63,649 nt of DNA from Kordia jejudonensis (GCF_001005315.1 NZ_LBMG01000041.1:1-63649); one strand, 5' to 3'. Counted from the first letter of the stretch, positions 45,043 through 54,162 are shown. Notes: generated from the letters alone by a model not told the origin. A program made the numbers and translations.

Positions 45043-45534
45043 TTATGGTTTGATTGCGATTTGCAATGCTTCATCGTTTGTTTTTACGGCTTCAAAAAGC
45101 TTGATACTTCCATCTGGATTGATAATCATGTATCTTGGAATCCAATCGAGTCCAATGGCTTTTCCAAAAGCACCTTTGAACCCTGTTGGCACAAAGTAAT
45201 GTTCTCCTTTTAAGTTGTACTTATTGATTCCTGCTTTCCAGCTTGTTTCTTTTCGGTCCAAAGATAAAAATAGGTATGTTAACTCAGGATTATTTTTTTG
45301 AATTTCTTTTACACCTGGAATTCCTTGCAAACAGTCGCCACACCAAGATGCCCAAATGTCTACAAATACTGTTTTGCCTTTGTATTTGGCTAATATTTCT
45401 TCAAAAGTTATGTCCTTTCCGTTTACTGTTCGCATGTTTTCTTGCAAAGCTTTTGGTGGAAATGCTGTGAGAATTTCTTTTTGACAACTAGTCAATAGAA
45501 ATCCTATTATACATATGTATATGAAGTTTTTCAT
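45043..45534 (-). CDS. TlpA-like thioredoxin-fold lipoprotein (163 aa)
   Basis: A lipoprotein (signal ending in LLTSCQKE) with a thioredoxin fold and the active-site pair WCGDC in IWASWCGDCLQGIPG, about residue 66. IPRYMIINPDGSI supplies the cis-Pro loop. It probably acts as a periplasmic thiol-disulphide reductase. The start overlaps the L,D-transpeptidase stop by one base (TAATG), so the two are translationally coupled. It may act together with the DoxX/thioredoxin protein upstream. Confidence 0.88.
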   Translation of the reverse strand: MKNFIYICIIGFLLTSCQKEILTAFPPKALQENMRTVNGKDITFEEILAKYKGKTVFVDIWASWCGDCLQGIPGVKEIQKNNPELTYLFLSLDRKETSWKAGINKYNLKGEHYFVPTGFKGAFGKAIGLDWIPRYMIINPDGSIKLFEAVKTNDEALQIAIKP

Positions 45535-46100
45535 TATTTTTGAATTGTAATTTTTGTTTGTTTTGTGATGTAAGGAAATAGTTCGTTTACATCACTATTT
45601 TTCATAGAAATACAACCTAATGTCCAATTGCGTTTGTCGTCAATTAAATGATCCATTCCGTCAGGTACGCCGTGAATTCCAACTTCGCCACCAATGGTTT
45701 CGCCTTCTTTGATGATTCCATCAGCTTTTCGTTGATTGAATTTCCGCCAAGAATCTGCATTCGGATAATCGATCCAAATAAATTTTGACCAACTTTTATG
45801 CGGATATTTGTCTCGCATTCCAAACACACCTTCTGGCGTACGTTTGTCGCCTTCTTTGTGTTTATCGTCAACGGGATTTCCTCCAAAAACAACATTGTAT
45901 TGTTTTACCAATGTATCTGCTGTAAATATGGATAGTGTGTAATCGCTTTTGTCAATAATTACATCTACAGAAGTATTTTTTGGCAATAATGGTTTTGCTA
46001 TTTCTTTTGTGTGTTTTTCAGCTTTTGACGATTCATCTTTACATGAATATATTATGAAAAATACACATATGTAGACGAAATATAGCGCTTTTACTTTCAT
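45534..46100 (-). CDS. L,D-transpeptidase (YkuD family) lipoprotein (188 aa)
   Basis: A 188-residue protein with a lipobox-like signal (FFIIYSCKD) and a YkuD catalytic domain: VGIHGVPDG and NWTLGCISMKNSDVNELF, with the nucleophile Cys in TLGC. It should form or edit 3-3 cross-links or attach lipoproteins in peptidoglycan. The His before GC in the standard motif is Leu here, as in several YafK/ErfK-like relatives. It is coupled to the TlpA-like gene and follows the permease by 11 bases. Confidence 0.88.
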   Translation of the reverse strand: MKVKALYFVYICVFFIIYSCKDESSKAEKHTKEIAKPLLPKNTSVDVIIDKSDYTLSIFTADTLVKQYNVVFGGNPVDDKHKEGDKRTPEGVFGMRDKYPHKSWSKFIWIDYPNADSWRKFNQRKADGIIKEGETIGGEVGIHGVPDGMDHLIDDKRNWTLGCISMKNSDVNELFPYITKQTKITIQK

Positions 46101-46111
46101 AAATGTATATT

Positions 46112-47188
46112 TTACTGCAATCGAATTTTAGGATCAAGCCAGCCATAAATAACGTCAACTAGAATATTAATTATGATGAACATAGCTGCAATAATTAGCA
46201 CAGAACCCATAATTATGGGCAAATCTTGACTGTTTAGTGCATCAACGATTTCTTTACCGAGTCCATTCCAACCAAATATGTATTCTACGAAAACAGCACC
46301 TGCCAACATCGAAGCAAACCAACCTGAAATTGCTGTAATTACAGGATTTAATGCATTTTTGACAGCATGTTTTTTGATGATTTGAAATTCACTCAATCCT
46401 TTAGCTCTTGCGGTTCGGATGTAATCTTGATTGAATACTTCCAATAACGAGTTTCGCATGAGTTGAATAACAACAGCTAACGGACGAATTCCAAGTACAA
46501 TGGCTGGTAAGATAAGATTTTTCCAGCGAATGCTGACGGATTCGCCAAAATCGTCAACTTCGTACAAACTTCCTGTCATGTTTAGGTTTGTGAATTCATG
46601 CAATAGAAATCCAAAAATCCATGCAAATAATATCGCACTAAAAAACGAAGGAACACTCATTCCTAATGTACTTATGATTTGAATGGTTTTGTCTATAAAC
46701 GTGTCTTTGTATAATGCCGAAATGATGCCAAAAATAATTCCGAGCAACATGGCAATACTAATCGCAGCAATTGCCAGCACAATGGTATTAGGTAAAGTTT
46801 CTCGAATAACTTGTGATACACTTTTTCCTGATTTTTGAAACGATTCACGCAAGTACGGAAGTTTAACAACTGTTGTGGTGTTTCCGATGGTAAATAACTT
46901 TGCTGCGCTGTATTTTCCAGTTGCTAAATAGGTATAATCGTTTTCTTTTGTGGAATGAAATGATATTGGCAACAAATCGTTGATATAATATGCATATTGC
47001 GTCAATATTGGCTTATCAAAACCATATTTTTTCTTTACAATTGCCACTTGTGCTGCTGTTTGATTTTGCCCAAGCATCATTTTTGCTGGATCGCCAGGCA
47101 ATATATTAAATAGGAAAAAAATGACCGTCACGACTCCAAAGAGTGTTAGAAATGCATATCCGATTTTATGTAAAATGTATGTTCCCAA
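46112..47188 (-). CDS. Dpp/Opp-type ABC transporter permease (DppB-like)
   Basis: A 358-residue inner-membrane protein with the classical DppB/OppB start (ILHKIGYAFLTLFGVVTVIF, LPGDPAKMMLGQ) and the EAA loop (RTARAKGLSEFQIIKKHAVK). The central part has an unusually long periplasmic insert (about residues 70-130). No ATP-binding, second permease or binding-protein gene is adjacent, so partners must lie elsewhere. Substrates are likely peptides by family. It follows the DoxX-type gene by 11 bases. Confidence 0.88.
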   Translation of the reverse strand: MGTYILHKIGYAFLTLFGVVTVIFFLFNILPGDPAKMMLGQNQTAAQVAIVKKKYGFDKPILTQYAYYINDLLPISFHSTKENDYTYLATGKYSAAKLFTIGNTTTVVKLPYLRESFQKSGKSVSQVIRETLPNTIVLAIAAISIAMLLGIIFGIISALYKDTFIDKTIQIISTLGMSVPSFFSAILFAWIFGFLLHEFTNLNMTGSLYEVDDFGESVSIRWKNLILPAIVLGIRPLAVVIQLMRNSLLEVFNQDYIRTARAKGLSEFQIIKKHAVKNALNPVITAISGWFASMLAGAVFVEYIFGWNGLGKEIVDALNSQDLPIIMGSVLIIAAMFIIINILVDVIYGWLDPKIRLQ

Positions 47189-47199
47189 AAAGTCGTTTT

Positions 47200-48303
47200 C
47201 TAAAATGTTACGTTTTCAAAATCGTTGTAATGCGCTTTGTCGATAATCGTTCCTTTTTCTAGTTTTAACACACCTGGATTGGAACGAATGATGGTTTTTA
47301 ATGCCGTTTCATCCGTTAAGTAAAATTCAAAATTATATTGCATTAGCGAAGCCAAATCTTGCAAATCGTTAGGATCAGAAGATGATAGTCCGATGACTTT
47401 GTAACCTGCTTGGATTGCTCTGTCTGTAATTGCTTTTACTTTTAGTAATCCTGCTTCTTCCGTTTTGTCTAAGCTATATATGACAATTATGACAAGTTTT
47501 TCTTCTGCCATCATTGCTTCCGTCATATCACCATCTTCTAAACTTTCAATACTAAAATCATGAATTGGTGGTTCATAACCTGGTATCAAAACTTCGCTAG
47601 TTACACTTACATACGTTCCGCCTTCTACTTCTGGATAGTTTGCTGAAGTGGTCACAATTTCTCGTTGCTCGCCATTGACATCAAAAATCCATTTGTACTG
47701 AAATACTGGTTTTTGCGCATCAGGAGGAACGGACATTCCTTCCATAATGTTTGCAGAAATTTTGTATGGACGAAAATCAAATGTTGGTAAATGATTGAGC
47801 ACGTGTCTTCCAAAAAGAATACAAGCCAATAAACTGACCACCGTGATTACTAAGTTTGTTTTGTTTGAAAATAACGGTTTTATGTATTTCTGACCAGCGA
47901 TAAGTACAATAATAAAGAAGAGTAATAGTAAATCCTTTTTAAAACTTTCCCAAGGTGTTAACTTCCAAAAATCACCAAAACAGCCGCAATCGGTTACTTT
48001 GTTATAGTATGCGGAATAAAAGGTAAGAAAGGTAAAGAAAACGATCAAACCTAATAACATTGCCAAAACTGGTTTTTTGAAATATCCGATAAGAATCATC
48101 ACACCAAGAATAACTTCAAGGATTACGACAAACAACGCAATTCCTAAAGCATATGGCGTTAAGAATTCCATATTCAATACATCTTCAGCGAAATAATCTG
48201 TCAGCTTAAAAGAGAATCCAACCGGATCATTCAGTTTTATAAATCCTGAAAATATAAATAATCCACCGACGAAGATTCTTGAAAGTGCTACAAGGTTTTT
48301 CAT
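47200..48303 (-). CDS. BT_3928-like protein: DoxX/MauE membrane domain plus thioredoxin-like domain (367 aa)
   Basis: The N-terminal half has four to five membrane helices of DoxX/MauE type (LSRIFVGGLFIFSGFIKLND; DCGCFGDFWKLTPW). The C-terminal half is a thioredoxin-like periplasmic domain (LVIIVIYSLDKTEEAG) without a CxxC. This layout corresponds to what is annotated as BT_3928 family in Bacteroidota. A role in redox or cell-envelope assembly is inferred. It is first in the minus-strand run leading to clpS and diverges from folP; a -7 element lies 52 bases upstream. Confidence 0.82.
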   Translation of the reverse strand: MKNLVALSRIFVGGLFIFSGFIKLNDPVGFSFKLTDYFAEDVLNMEFLTPYALGIALFVVILEVILGVMILIGYFKKPVLAMLLGLIVFFTFLTFYSAYYNKVTDCGCFGDFWKLTPWESFKKDLLLLFFIIVLIAGQKYIKPLFSNKTNLVITVVSLLACILFGRHVLNHLPTFDFRPYKISANIMEGMSVPPDAQKPVFQYKWIFDVNGEQREIVTTSANYPEVEGGTYVSVTSEVLIPGYEPPIHDFSIESLEDGDMTEAMMAEEKLVIIVIYSLDKTEEAGLLKVKAITDRAIQAGYKVIGLSSSDPNDLQDLASLMQYNFEFYLTDETALKTIIRSNPGVLKLEKGTIIDKAHYNDFENVTF

Positions 48304-48354
48304 GTGTTGTTCCGTTTTTGTCTATTAACTGTGAGATTTTATGTAAATTTCGCC

Positions 48355-48362
48355 CAAAATTA
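48355..48362 (-). promoter_or_regulatory. Candidate -7 element for the BT_3928-like operon
   Basis: TAATTTTG on the minus strand fits TAnnTTTG and lies 52 bases upstream of the ATG at 48303. Confidence 0.45.
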
Positions 48363-48412
48363 CCAATTTAGAAAAAGAAACGGACATAAGTTTGTTTTAA
48401 AGGTATATATGT

Positions 48413-49240
48413 ATGAAAAGTATCAATTGTAAAGGTCGTTTGGTAAGCTTAGAAACGCCAAAAGTGATGGGGATTTTGAATGTAACGCCTGATTCTTTTT
48501 TTGATGGAGGAAAGTACAAAGATGAAGTTTCTATGTTAACTCAGGTAGAAAAAATGTTGACAGATGGAGCTACTTTTATTGATATTGGTGCGTATAGTTC
48601 GCGCCCAAATGCACCGCATGTTTCCGAAACCGAAGAGAAACAACGTTTGCTTCCGATAGTTACAACCGTGTTGAAACATTTTCCTGAAACTATTATTTCT
48701 ATCGATACTTTTAGAAGTGCTGTTGCCAAAGAAGCTATTGAAGCTGGCGCGGCATTGATTAATGATATTTCTGCGGGAAATTTAGATGCGCACATGATGG
48801 AAACTGTTGGTATGCTTCGTGTTCCCTATATTATGATGCACATGCAAGGAACGCCGAAAACGATGCAAAACAATCCGAGTTATGAAAATATTGTAAAAGA
48901 GTTACTTCATTATTTTTCGGGTAAAATTGCGGAAGCGAAGTCACATAAAATAAACGATATTATTATTGATCCTGGATTTGGTTTTGGAAAAACGGTGGCA
49001 CATAATTATGAAATCCTGAAACAGCTTGAAGTATTTCAGTTACTTGATTTTCCAGTATTGGCTGGCGTTTCCAGAAAATCGATGATTTATAAAGTATTGG
49101 AAAATTCGCCACAAGAAGCCTTAAACGGAACTTCCGTGTTGCACACGATTGCCTTACAAAATGGCGCTTCTATTTTACGCGTTCATGATGTTAAAGAAGC
49201 AATGGAATGTGTGCGGTTGGTTGGAATGCTTGGTTGTTAG
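48413..49240 (+). CDS. folP: Dihydropteroate synthase
   Basis: Folate-pathway TIM barrel of 275 residues that joins p-aminobenzoate to a pterin diphosphate. Signature motifs are intact: MGILNVTPDSFFDGGK, DIGAYSSRP, ALINDISAG, MMHMQGTPKTMQ, DPGFGFGKT and LAGVSRKS. It diverges from the BT_3928-like gene and is followed by repeat-rich DNA. It is probably a single-gene transcript. It is the sulphonamide target; the residues visible look wild type. Confidence 0.97.
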   Translation: MKSINCKGRLVSLETPKVMGILNVTPDSFFDGGKYKDEVSMLTQVEKMLTDGATFIDIGAYSSRPNAPHVSETEEKQRLLPIVTTVLKHFPETIISIDTFRSAVAKEAIEAGAALINDISAGNLDAHMMETVGMLRVPYIMMHMQGTPKTMQNNPSYENIVKELLHYFSGKIAEAKSHKINDIIIDPGFGFGKTVAHNYEILKQLEVFQLLDFPVLAGVSRKSMIYKVLENSPQEALNGTSVLHTIALQNGASILRVHDVKEAMECVRLVGMLGC

Positions 49241-49287
49241 TGGCTTTGTTGGTTGGTTGCTTGTTGCTTTTTAAAAGTATTCTTTTC

Positions 49288-49344
49288 AATTTAAAATTTA
49301 ACATGTAACATTCAACATTTTAACTTCGTTGTTCGTTGTTCGTT
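49288..49344. repeat. 57-base direct repeat, copy 1
   Basis: AATTTAAAATTTAACATG... through the heptamer tail CGTTGTTCGTT; copy 2 is 101 bases downstream with about three mismatches. Gene-free stretch 49241-49613 holds little else. Confidence 0.75.
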
Positions 49345-49388
49345 GCTTGTTGCTTGTTGCTTGTTGCTGGTAGAAAGAACTACTTTCT

Positions 49389-49445
49389 AATTTAAAATTC
49401 AACATGTAGCATTCAACATTTTAACTTCGTTGTTCGTTGTTCGTT
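49389..49445. repeat. 57-base direct repeat, copy 2
   Basis: Second copy of the 49288 repeat. A third degenerate copy may run from about 49505 to 49561. Confidence 0.75.
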
Positions 49446-49472
49446 ATTCGTTATTCGATATTCGGTCTTGGG

Positions 49473-49490
49473 TCTTGGGTCTTGGGTCTG
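49473..49490. repeat. Heptamer repeat TTGGGTC x3
   Basis: Same heptamer family as the arrays near xerC and rpsU. Confidence 0.7.
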
Positions 49491-49570
49491 AAAAGTATTT
49501 TTCTTAATTTAACATTTAGCATTTTACATGTATAATTTCAAAATTCGTTGTTCGTTGCTAGTAAAAAAAC

Positions 49571-49606
49571 AAAAGTTGCCTGAAATGATATATTCAGACA
49601 ACTTTT
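49571..49606 (-). terminator. Terminator of the double-glycine-leader peptide gene
   Basis: AAAAGTTGCCTGAA/TTCAGACAACTTTT with one mismatch and a T run on the minus strand, a few bases after the stop codon. Confidence 0.75.
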
Positions 49607-49613
49607 TTACGTG

Positions 49614-49775
49614 TTAGAAATCGAAACAGTAACAACATTGTACTTCAGCACAATGATGTCCACAATCTGTACAAACACCACCGTTAAAACATTTGGCACG
49701 ACCGCCATTAATTTTGTGCTGTTGTGATTTACTGATTTCTTCTGCGCCTTTTAGGCTTAAAATTTTGTGTAACAT
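49614..49775 (-). CDS. Double-glycine-leader Cys-rich peptide (53 aa), putative bacteriocin/RiPP precursor
   Basis: A short gene of 53 codons. The leader MLHKILSLKGAEEISKSQ ends in QHKINGG, the double-glycine processing site of peptides exported by C39-peptidase ABC transporters (close to the flavobacterial INGG leaders). The 28-residue core RAKCFNGGVCTDCGHHCAEV QCCYCFDF has seven Cys, so a disulphide-rich or modified peptide is expected. No C39 peptidase transporter or modifying enzyme is next to it. It is followed by a terminator and lies in repeat-rich DNA between folP and cdaA. Peptides of this type are easily missed in annotation because of their size. Confidence 0.68.
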   Translation of the reverse strand: MLHKILSLKGAEEISKSQQHKINGGRAKCFNGGVCTDCGHHCAEVQCCYCFDF

Positions 49776-49946
49776 AACTTGTTATTTTATGATTAATAAC
49801 TTTTAATGTACTAAATTGAGCATGGAAATTGGTAAGGTTTAGCCTTACAAATCTGTAGTTTCATTACAATCTTGAAAAAAAGCAGGTTTTCGCTTTACAT
49901 TCTATAATATTTGCTATTTTTACTCGAATCGTTTACCCAACTCATT

Positions 49947-50729
49947 TTGGATTTTTTAAGCTTTTTAAATTTTGGCTGGTTAGATTTCATTGAAATCATC
50001 TTGGTAGCAGTGCTTTTGTATTATGTATACAAGCTTGTGAAAGGAACTGCGGCTATTAATATTTTTATCGGAATCGTTATTATTTTCATCATTTGGAAAG
50101 TAACGGAAGCGCTTGAAATGAAAGTATTGAGTAATATTTTTGGCGGATTTATTAATGTTGGAATTATTGCACTGTTTATTGTTTTTCAACAAGAAATACG
50201 AAAGTTTTTGTTAATGATTGGTTCTACAAATTTTGCCACAAAACGAAGTTTTATCAAGCATTTTAAGTTTTTGAAACAAGATATCAATACTGAAACCGAT
50301 GTGGAAGCAATTGTGACAGCTTGCGCTAGAATGGCTAGCACTAAAACAGGAGCTATTATTGTGATTGAACGCAGTAATTCGTTAGATTTTGTAAAAGATT
50401 CTGGTGACAAAATGGGCATGGACGTTAATATTCCTACCTTAGAAAGTATCTTTTTTAAAAATAGTCCGTTGCATGATGGCGCTGTTATTATTCAAGGAAA
50501 TCGTGTGACTGCCACGCGTGTTATTTTGCCTATTTCAAAAGAAACTATTATTCCACAACGTTTTGGATTACGACATAGAGCCGCCGTTGGAATTACCGAG
50601 AAAACAGATGCGCTAGTATTAGTCGTTTCAGAAGAAACTGGACAAATTTCATATATTAGAAATGGCGAATTTGTATTGTACGAAGATATTACAATACTAG
50701 CAGAAATGGTTCAAAATGATCTGAGTTAA
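49947..50729 (+). CDS. cdaA: Diadenylate cyclase CdaA (c-di-AMP synthase)
   Basis: Membrane-bound enzyme that makes cyclic di-AMP. Three helices (IEIILVAVLLYYVYKL; INIFIGIVIIFIIWKV; NVGIIALFIVF) precede the DAC domain with the motifs PLHDGAVII and FGLRHRAAVGI. No ATG is available at the start. TTG 49947 (giving MDFLSFLNFGWLDFIEI) was chosen because it gives the usual length of about 260 residues; a TTG at 49911 would overlap a near-consensus -7 element AATATTTG (49906-49913). Bacteroidota cdaA genes often sit near folP, as here. c-di-AMP controls potassium and osmotic balance in most bacteria. Confidence 0.9.
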   Translation: MDFLSFLNFGWLDFIEIILVAVLLYYVYKLVKGTAAINIFIGIVIIFIIWKVTEALEMKVLSNIFGGFINVGIIALFIVFQQEIRKFLLMIGSTNFATKRSFIKHFKFLKQDINTETDVEAIVTACARMASTKTGAIIVIERSNSLDFVKDSGDKMGMDVNIPTLESIFFKNSPLHDGAVIIQGNRVTATRVILPISKETIIPQRFGLRHRAAVGITEKTDALVLVVSEETGQISYIRNGEFVLYEDITILAEMVQNDLS

Positions 50730-50822
50730 TTCCCGCCAAGGGTAACATTTTACACATTGCACAACTAAAAGAGTATATAAACCTGATTTCCCTCATAACC
50801 AACTTAGGCTAAAACCAAGCTT

Positions 50823-51647
50823 ATGAATTGTAAAAACTGTACACTCCAACTTAAAGTTGAAAATAAATTTTGTTCAAATTGTGGCGCGAAAGTGATTCAC
50901 AATCGATTGACATTGAAAAGTTTGTGGAACGAATTTTCACAACGGTTTCTAAATTATGACAATACGTTTTTTAAAACTGTTCGTCATTTGTTTACCAAAC
51001 CCGAAGTTGTGATTGATAGTTATATCAATGGAACGCGAAAAAAGTATTTGAACGTTTTCAATTATTTTGCAATTTCACTTACCATTACAGGTTTTTTTAC
51101 GTTTATCTTTTTAAAGTTTTTTCCTGAAGTTTATACAGGAGCGATGGATTATATGAACGCATCGCAACAGACAGAAGTGCAGAAAGAAATGTTTTCGAAT
51201 TTGATGGCTACCATTTTTGATTACCAATCATTGATGTATTTTTTATTGATTCCGATACTTGCATTGATTTCGAAAATTGTATTTTATAATTATAAGAAAT
51301 ATAACTACACCGAACATGCCATTATTTATTTGTATGCCTACTCACATACGTTGGCATTTTTGAATATTTTGTATTTGATAACGATTGTTATTTACGATCC
51401 TTTTTTGAGCTATTTAACTATTTTATCTATTCCAATCAGCATACTTTATGTAGCATACGTATTGAAACGATTGTTTGAATTGAGCTTTAAGAAAATCTTT
51501 TTGAAAACAATGCTCTTTACTGTAGTTGGCTTGGTATTCTACATTGTAATTTCCTTATTTTTTGGACTCATCATGATCGTTTCCATGGTATTAGACGGAA
51601 GTTTTATAGAAATGGTAAAACAACAACAAGAATTAAAAGGCAAGTAA
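50823..51647 (+). CDS. DUF3667 family membrane protein (274 aa)
   Basis: N-terminal zinc ribbon (CKNCTLQLKVENKFCSNCG) followed by LTLKSLWNEFSQRFLNYDNT and four to five membrane helices. This is the DUF3667 layout, function unknown. It lies 93 bases after cdaA on the same strand; co-transcription is possible. It converges with the ABC exporter gene, whose stop abuts its own. Confidence 0.85.
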   Translation: MNCKNCTLQLKVENKFCSNCGAKVIHNRLTLKSLWNEFSQRFLNYDNTFFKTVRHLFTKPEVVIDSYINGTRKKYLNVFNYFAISLTITGFFTFIFLKFFPEVYTGAMDYMNASQQTEVQKEMFSNLMATIFDYQSLMYFLLIPILALISKIVFYNYKKYNYTEHAIIYLYAYSHTLAFLNILYLITIVIYDPFLSYLTILSIPISILYVAYVLKRLFELSFKKIFLKTMLFTVVGLVFYIVISLFFGLIMIVSMVLDGSFIEMVKQQQELKGK

Positions 51648-53417
51648 CTAAGCCGTTTCTTGCTGAATAAATTGTACTTCGTATAAATTTTTGTAATAGC
51701 CGTTTTCGAGTTGCAATAACTCGTCATGCGAACCTTGTTCTACAATGTTTCCAGCGTCCATTACAATAATTGTATCTGCTTTTTTAATGGTTGCCAATCG
51801 GTGCGCAATTACAATGGAAGTTCTTCCTTGTGTAATGGTATCCGTTGCGTTTTGAATGAGTTGCTCCGAATACGAATCTACCGAAGAAGTTGCTTCATCC
51901 AAAATTAAAATCCTAGGATTGGTTACGTACGCACGCAGAAATGAAATCAATTGTCGTTGTCCTGAAGAAAGCATTCCGCCACGTTCTTTTACGTTATAAT
52001 CGTAGTTATTTGGCAAACTCATAATGAAATCGTGTACACCAATTTGTTTGGCAGCTTTTTCAACTGTTTCACGACTGATTTCAGGATTTTCTAAGGTAAT
52101 GTTGTTTAAAATTGTATCTGCAAATAGAAAAACATCTTGCAATACGACAGCTATTTTTGTGCGTAATGCCTCTAATTTGACATTATTTATATCCGTTTCA
52201 TCTATGTAAATGGTTCCTGAATCTATTTCGTAAAAACGATTTAACAGATTGATAATGGTCGATTTTCCCGCGCCTGTTGCCCCAACAATTGCTACGGTTT
52301 GTCCTTGTTGCACATCAAATGAAATTCCGTGCAATACTTCTTCTCCTTTGACATATGAAAAACGTACATCTTTGAAACTGATATCGCCTTTGATATCAAT
52401 TGAAGTCATTTTTCCTTCATCGTTAATAGTGCTTTCTGTGTCTAAAATATCAAATACACGACCAGCCGCGACCATTCCCATTTGTAAAGTATTGAATTTG
52501 TCTGCAATTTGTCGTAAGGGTCTAAAAAGCATTCCGATCATCATAATGAACGCCATGACATCTCCTAATAATACTAAGGAGTTTTGCTCTACAGCCATTA
52601 ATCCGCCATACCAAACAACCAAACCAATAGCAATAGAGTTCGCCAATTCTGGAATTGGAAAGAATATAGAGTTATACCAAACCGTTCGTAACCAACCTTT
52701 TTTGTGCTTTTCGTTTATTTCTTTAAAGTTGTTGTATTCTGTTTTTTCTCTTGAAAATAGTTGTACAATCTTCATTCCTGTCACACGTTCTTGTACAAAC
52801 GAGTTTAGATTTGATATTTGTGTACGTACTTCTTCAAATGCTGATTTCATTGCTTTTTGAAATACACGTGTTGCGTAAATGATGAATGGAAGTATGGCGA
52901 AAACGATGAGTGATAGTTTCCAACTCATCCACAACATTACGCCCATTACAACTAACATTTTGAGCAAATCGGCAATGATGACAAAAAGTCCTTGACTGAA
53001 GATACTTGCAATGGTTTCAATATCGCTCACGGCTCTAGTTACCAAACGTCCAACCGAAGATTTATCATAATATGCCATTTTAAAATTGAGCATATGATTG
53101 AAGAGTTTCTGACGAATATCTTTTATGATGGTTTGTCCAAGCCAATTTGCATAGAAAACAAATAGAAACTGAAATACAACTTCAAATACCAAAACGCCTA
53201 ACATTGCCAATATGAGCATTAACAATCCGTATTCGTCTTTGGTCAGAATATATTCGTTTACTGTAATTTTTAGTAAAATTGGTCGTGTAACCGCAAAAGC
53301 AGCTAGTAAAATTGCAGCCAACGCCACAAAATACAACGTGATTTTGTAGGGATTTGTATAGACCATTAATCTTTTAAAAAGACCTACGTCGAATACTTTT
53401 CCTGTTACTTTAGCCAT
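51648..53417 (-). CDS. MsbA-like ABC exporter (fused membrane and ATPase domains)
   Basis: A 589-residue half-transporter that should work as a homodimer. Six membrane helices (about residues 20-310) include the coupling-helix segment NSFVQERVTGMKIVQLFSRE. The ATPase domain has the Walker A GATGAGKST (about 380), the signature SSGQRQLISFLRA, Walker B RILILDEATSSVD and the H-loop VIAHRLATI. Substrate unknown; lipid or drug export by family. Its start overlaps the truA stop by eight bases, showing translational coupling. Confidence 0.93.
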   Translation of the reverse strand: MAKVTGKVFDVGLFKRLMVYTNPYKITLYFVALAAILLAAFAVTRPILLKITVNEYILTKDEYGLLMLILAMLGVLVFEVVFQFLFVFYANWLGQTIIKDIRQKLFNHMLNFKMAYYDKSSVGRLVTRAVSDIETIASIFSQGLFVIIADLLKMLVVMGVMLWMSWKLSLIVFAILPFIIYATRVFQKAMKSAFEEVRTQISNLNSFVQERVTGMKIVQLFSREKTEYNNFKEINEKHKKGWLRTVWYNSIFFPIPELANSIAIGLVVWYGGLMAVEQNSLVLLGDVMAFIMMIGMLFRPLRQIADKFNTLQMGMVAAGRVFDILDTESTINDEGKMTSIDIKGDISFKDVRFSYVKGEEVLHGISFDVQQGQTVAIVGATGAGKSTIINLLNRFYEIDSGTIYIDETDINNVKLEALRTKIAVVLQDVFLFADTILNNITLENPEISRETVEKAAKQIGVHDFIMSLPNNYDYNVKERGGMLSSGQRQLISFLRAYVTNPRILILDEATSSVDSYSEQLIQNATDTITQGRTSIVIAHRLATIKKADTIIVMDAGNIVEQGSHDELLQLENGYYKNLYEVQFIQQETA

Positions 53418-54162
53418 GTGTTATAAATATTTCTGCTGGGTATGTTACCGCGGTTAAATATAATGCTTTTCCAGGTACAGAAGTTCCTGCATTATTTCGA
53501 TTTCTCGATGCTATAATTTGTTTAAATTCGTCAATAGTTAGTTTGCCCAATCCGACTTCTATGAGTGTTCCTACGATGGCACGCACCATATTTCGCAAGA
53601 AACGATCTGCTTTGATGGTAAATACAAACAATTCATTTCGTTGTTCCCAAACTGCTTTTTCAATCGTACATAGATACGTTTTTACATCCGTGTGCGTTTT
53701 TGAAAAACATTTAAAATCTTCATAATTGAACAATTCGTTCGCTGCTTTATTCATCAAATTAACATCTAAGTTTTTGTAAACTAAATGTGCTGATTGATTG
53801 TGAAACGGATTTTTCTCTGTAACAATCCAATATTCATACGTCCGTGCAGTTGCGTCAAATCGTGCATGTGCATCTTCTTTTACACTATGAATATCTTGAA
53901 TAGCAATATCTTTTGGTAAAAATGAATTGAGTTTAAATATCAATTCCGTTGTATTTATTGCAGTTCCTACATCAAAATGTGCAAACATTTGCTTTGCATG
54001 TACACCAGCATCTGTTCTGCCTGCGCCTACAATTGAAATTTCTTTTCGCAATAGTGTTGACAATGCTTTTTCGAGAACTTCTTGTACAGAAATAGCGTTT
54101 GGTTGATTTTGCCAACCATGATAATTTTCGCCATTATAAGAAAGTTCTATGAAGTATCTCAA
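53410..54162 (-). CDS. truA: tRNA pseudouridine(38-40) synthase TruA
   Basis: A 250-residue enzyme that makes pseudouridine in the anticodon stem-loop. The catalytic Asp is in GAGRTDAGVHAKQM (about residue 52), with ELSYNGENYHGWQNQPNA at the start and FLRNMVRAIVGTLIEVG near the C-terminus. It is first of a two-gene unit with the ABC exporter and diverges from the YfcE-like phosphoesterase. Confidence 0.95.
   Translation of the reverse strand: MRYFIELSYNGENYHGWQNQPNAISVQEVLEKALSTLLRKEISIVGAGRTDAGVHAKQMFAHFDVGTAINTTELIFKLNSFLPKDIAIQDIHSVKEDAHARFDATARTYEYWIVTEKNPFHNQSAHLVYKNLDVNLMNKAANELFNYEDFKCFSKTHTDVKTYLCTIEKAVWEQRNELFVFTIKADRFLRNMVRAIVGTLIEVGLGKLTIDEFKQIIASRNRNNAGTSVPGKALYLTAVTYPAEIFITHG

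Noticed and set aside
49288-49561. CRISPR array
   Set aside because: Only two or three degenerate copies, long AT-rich units with low-complexity tails, and no cas genes.
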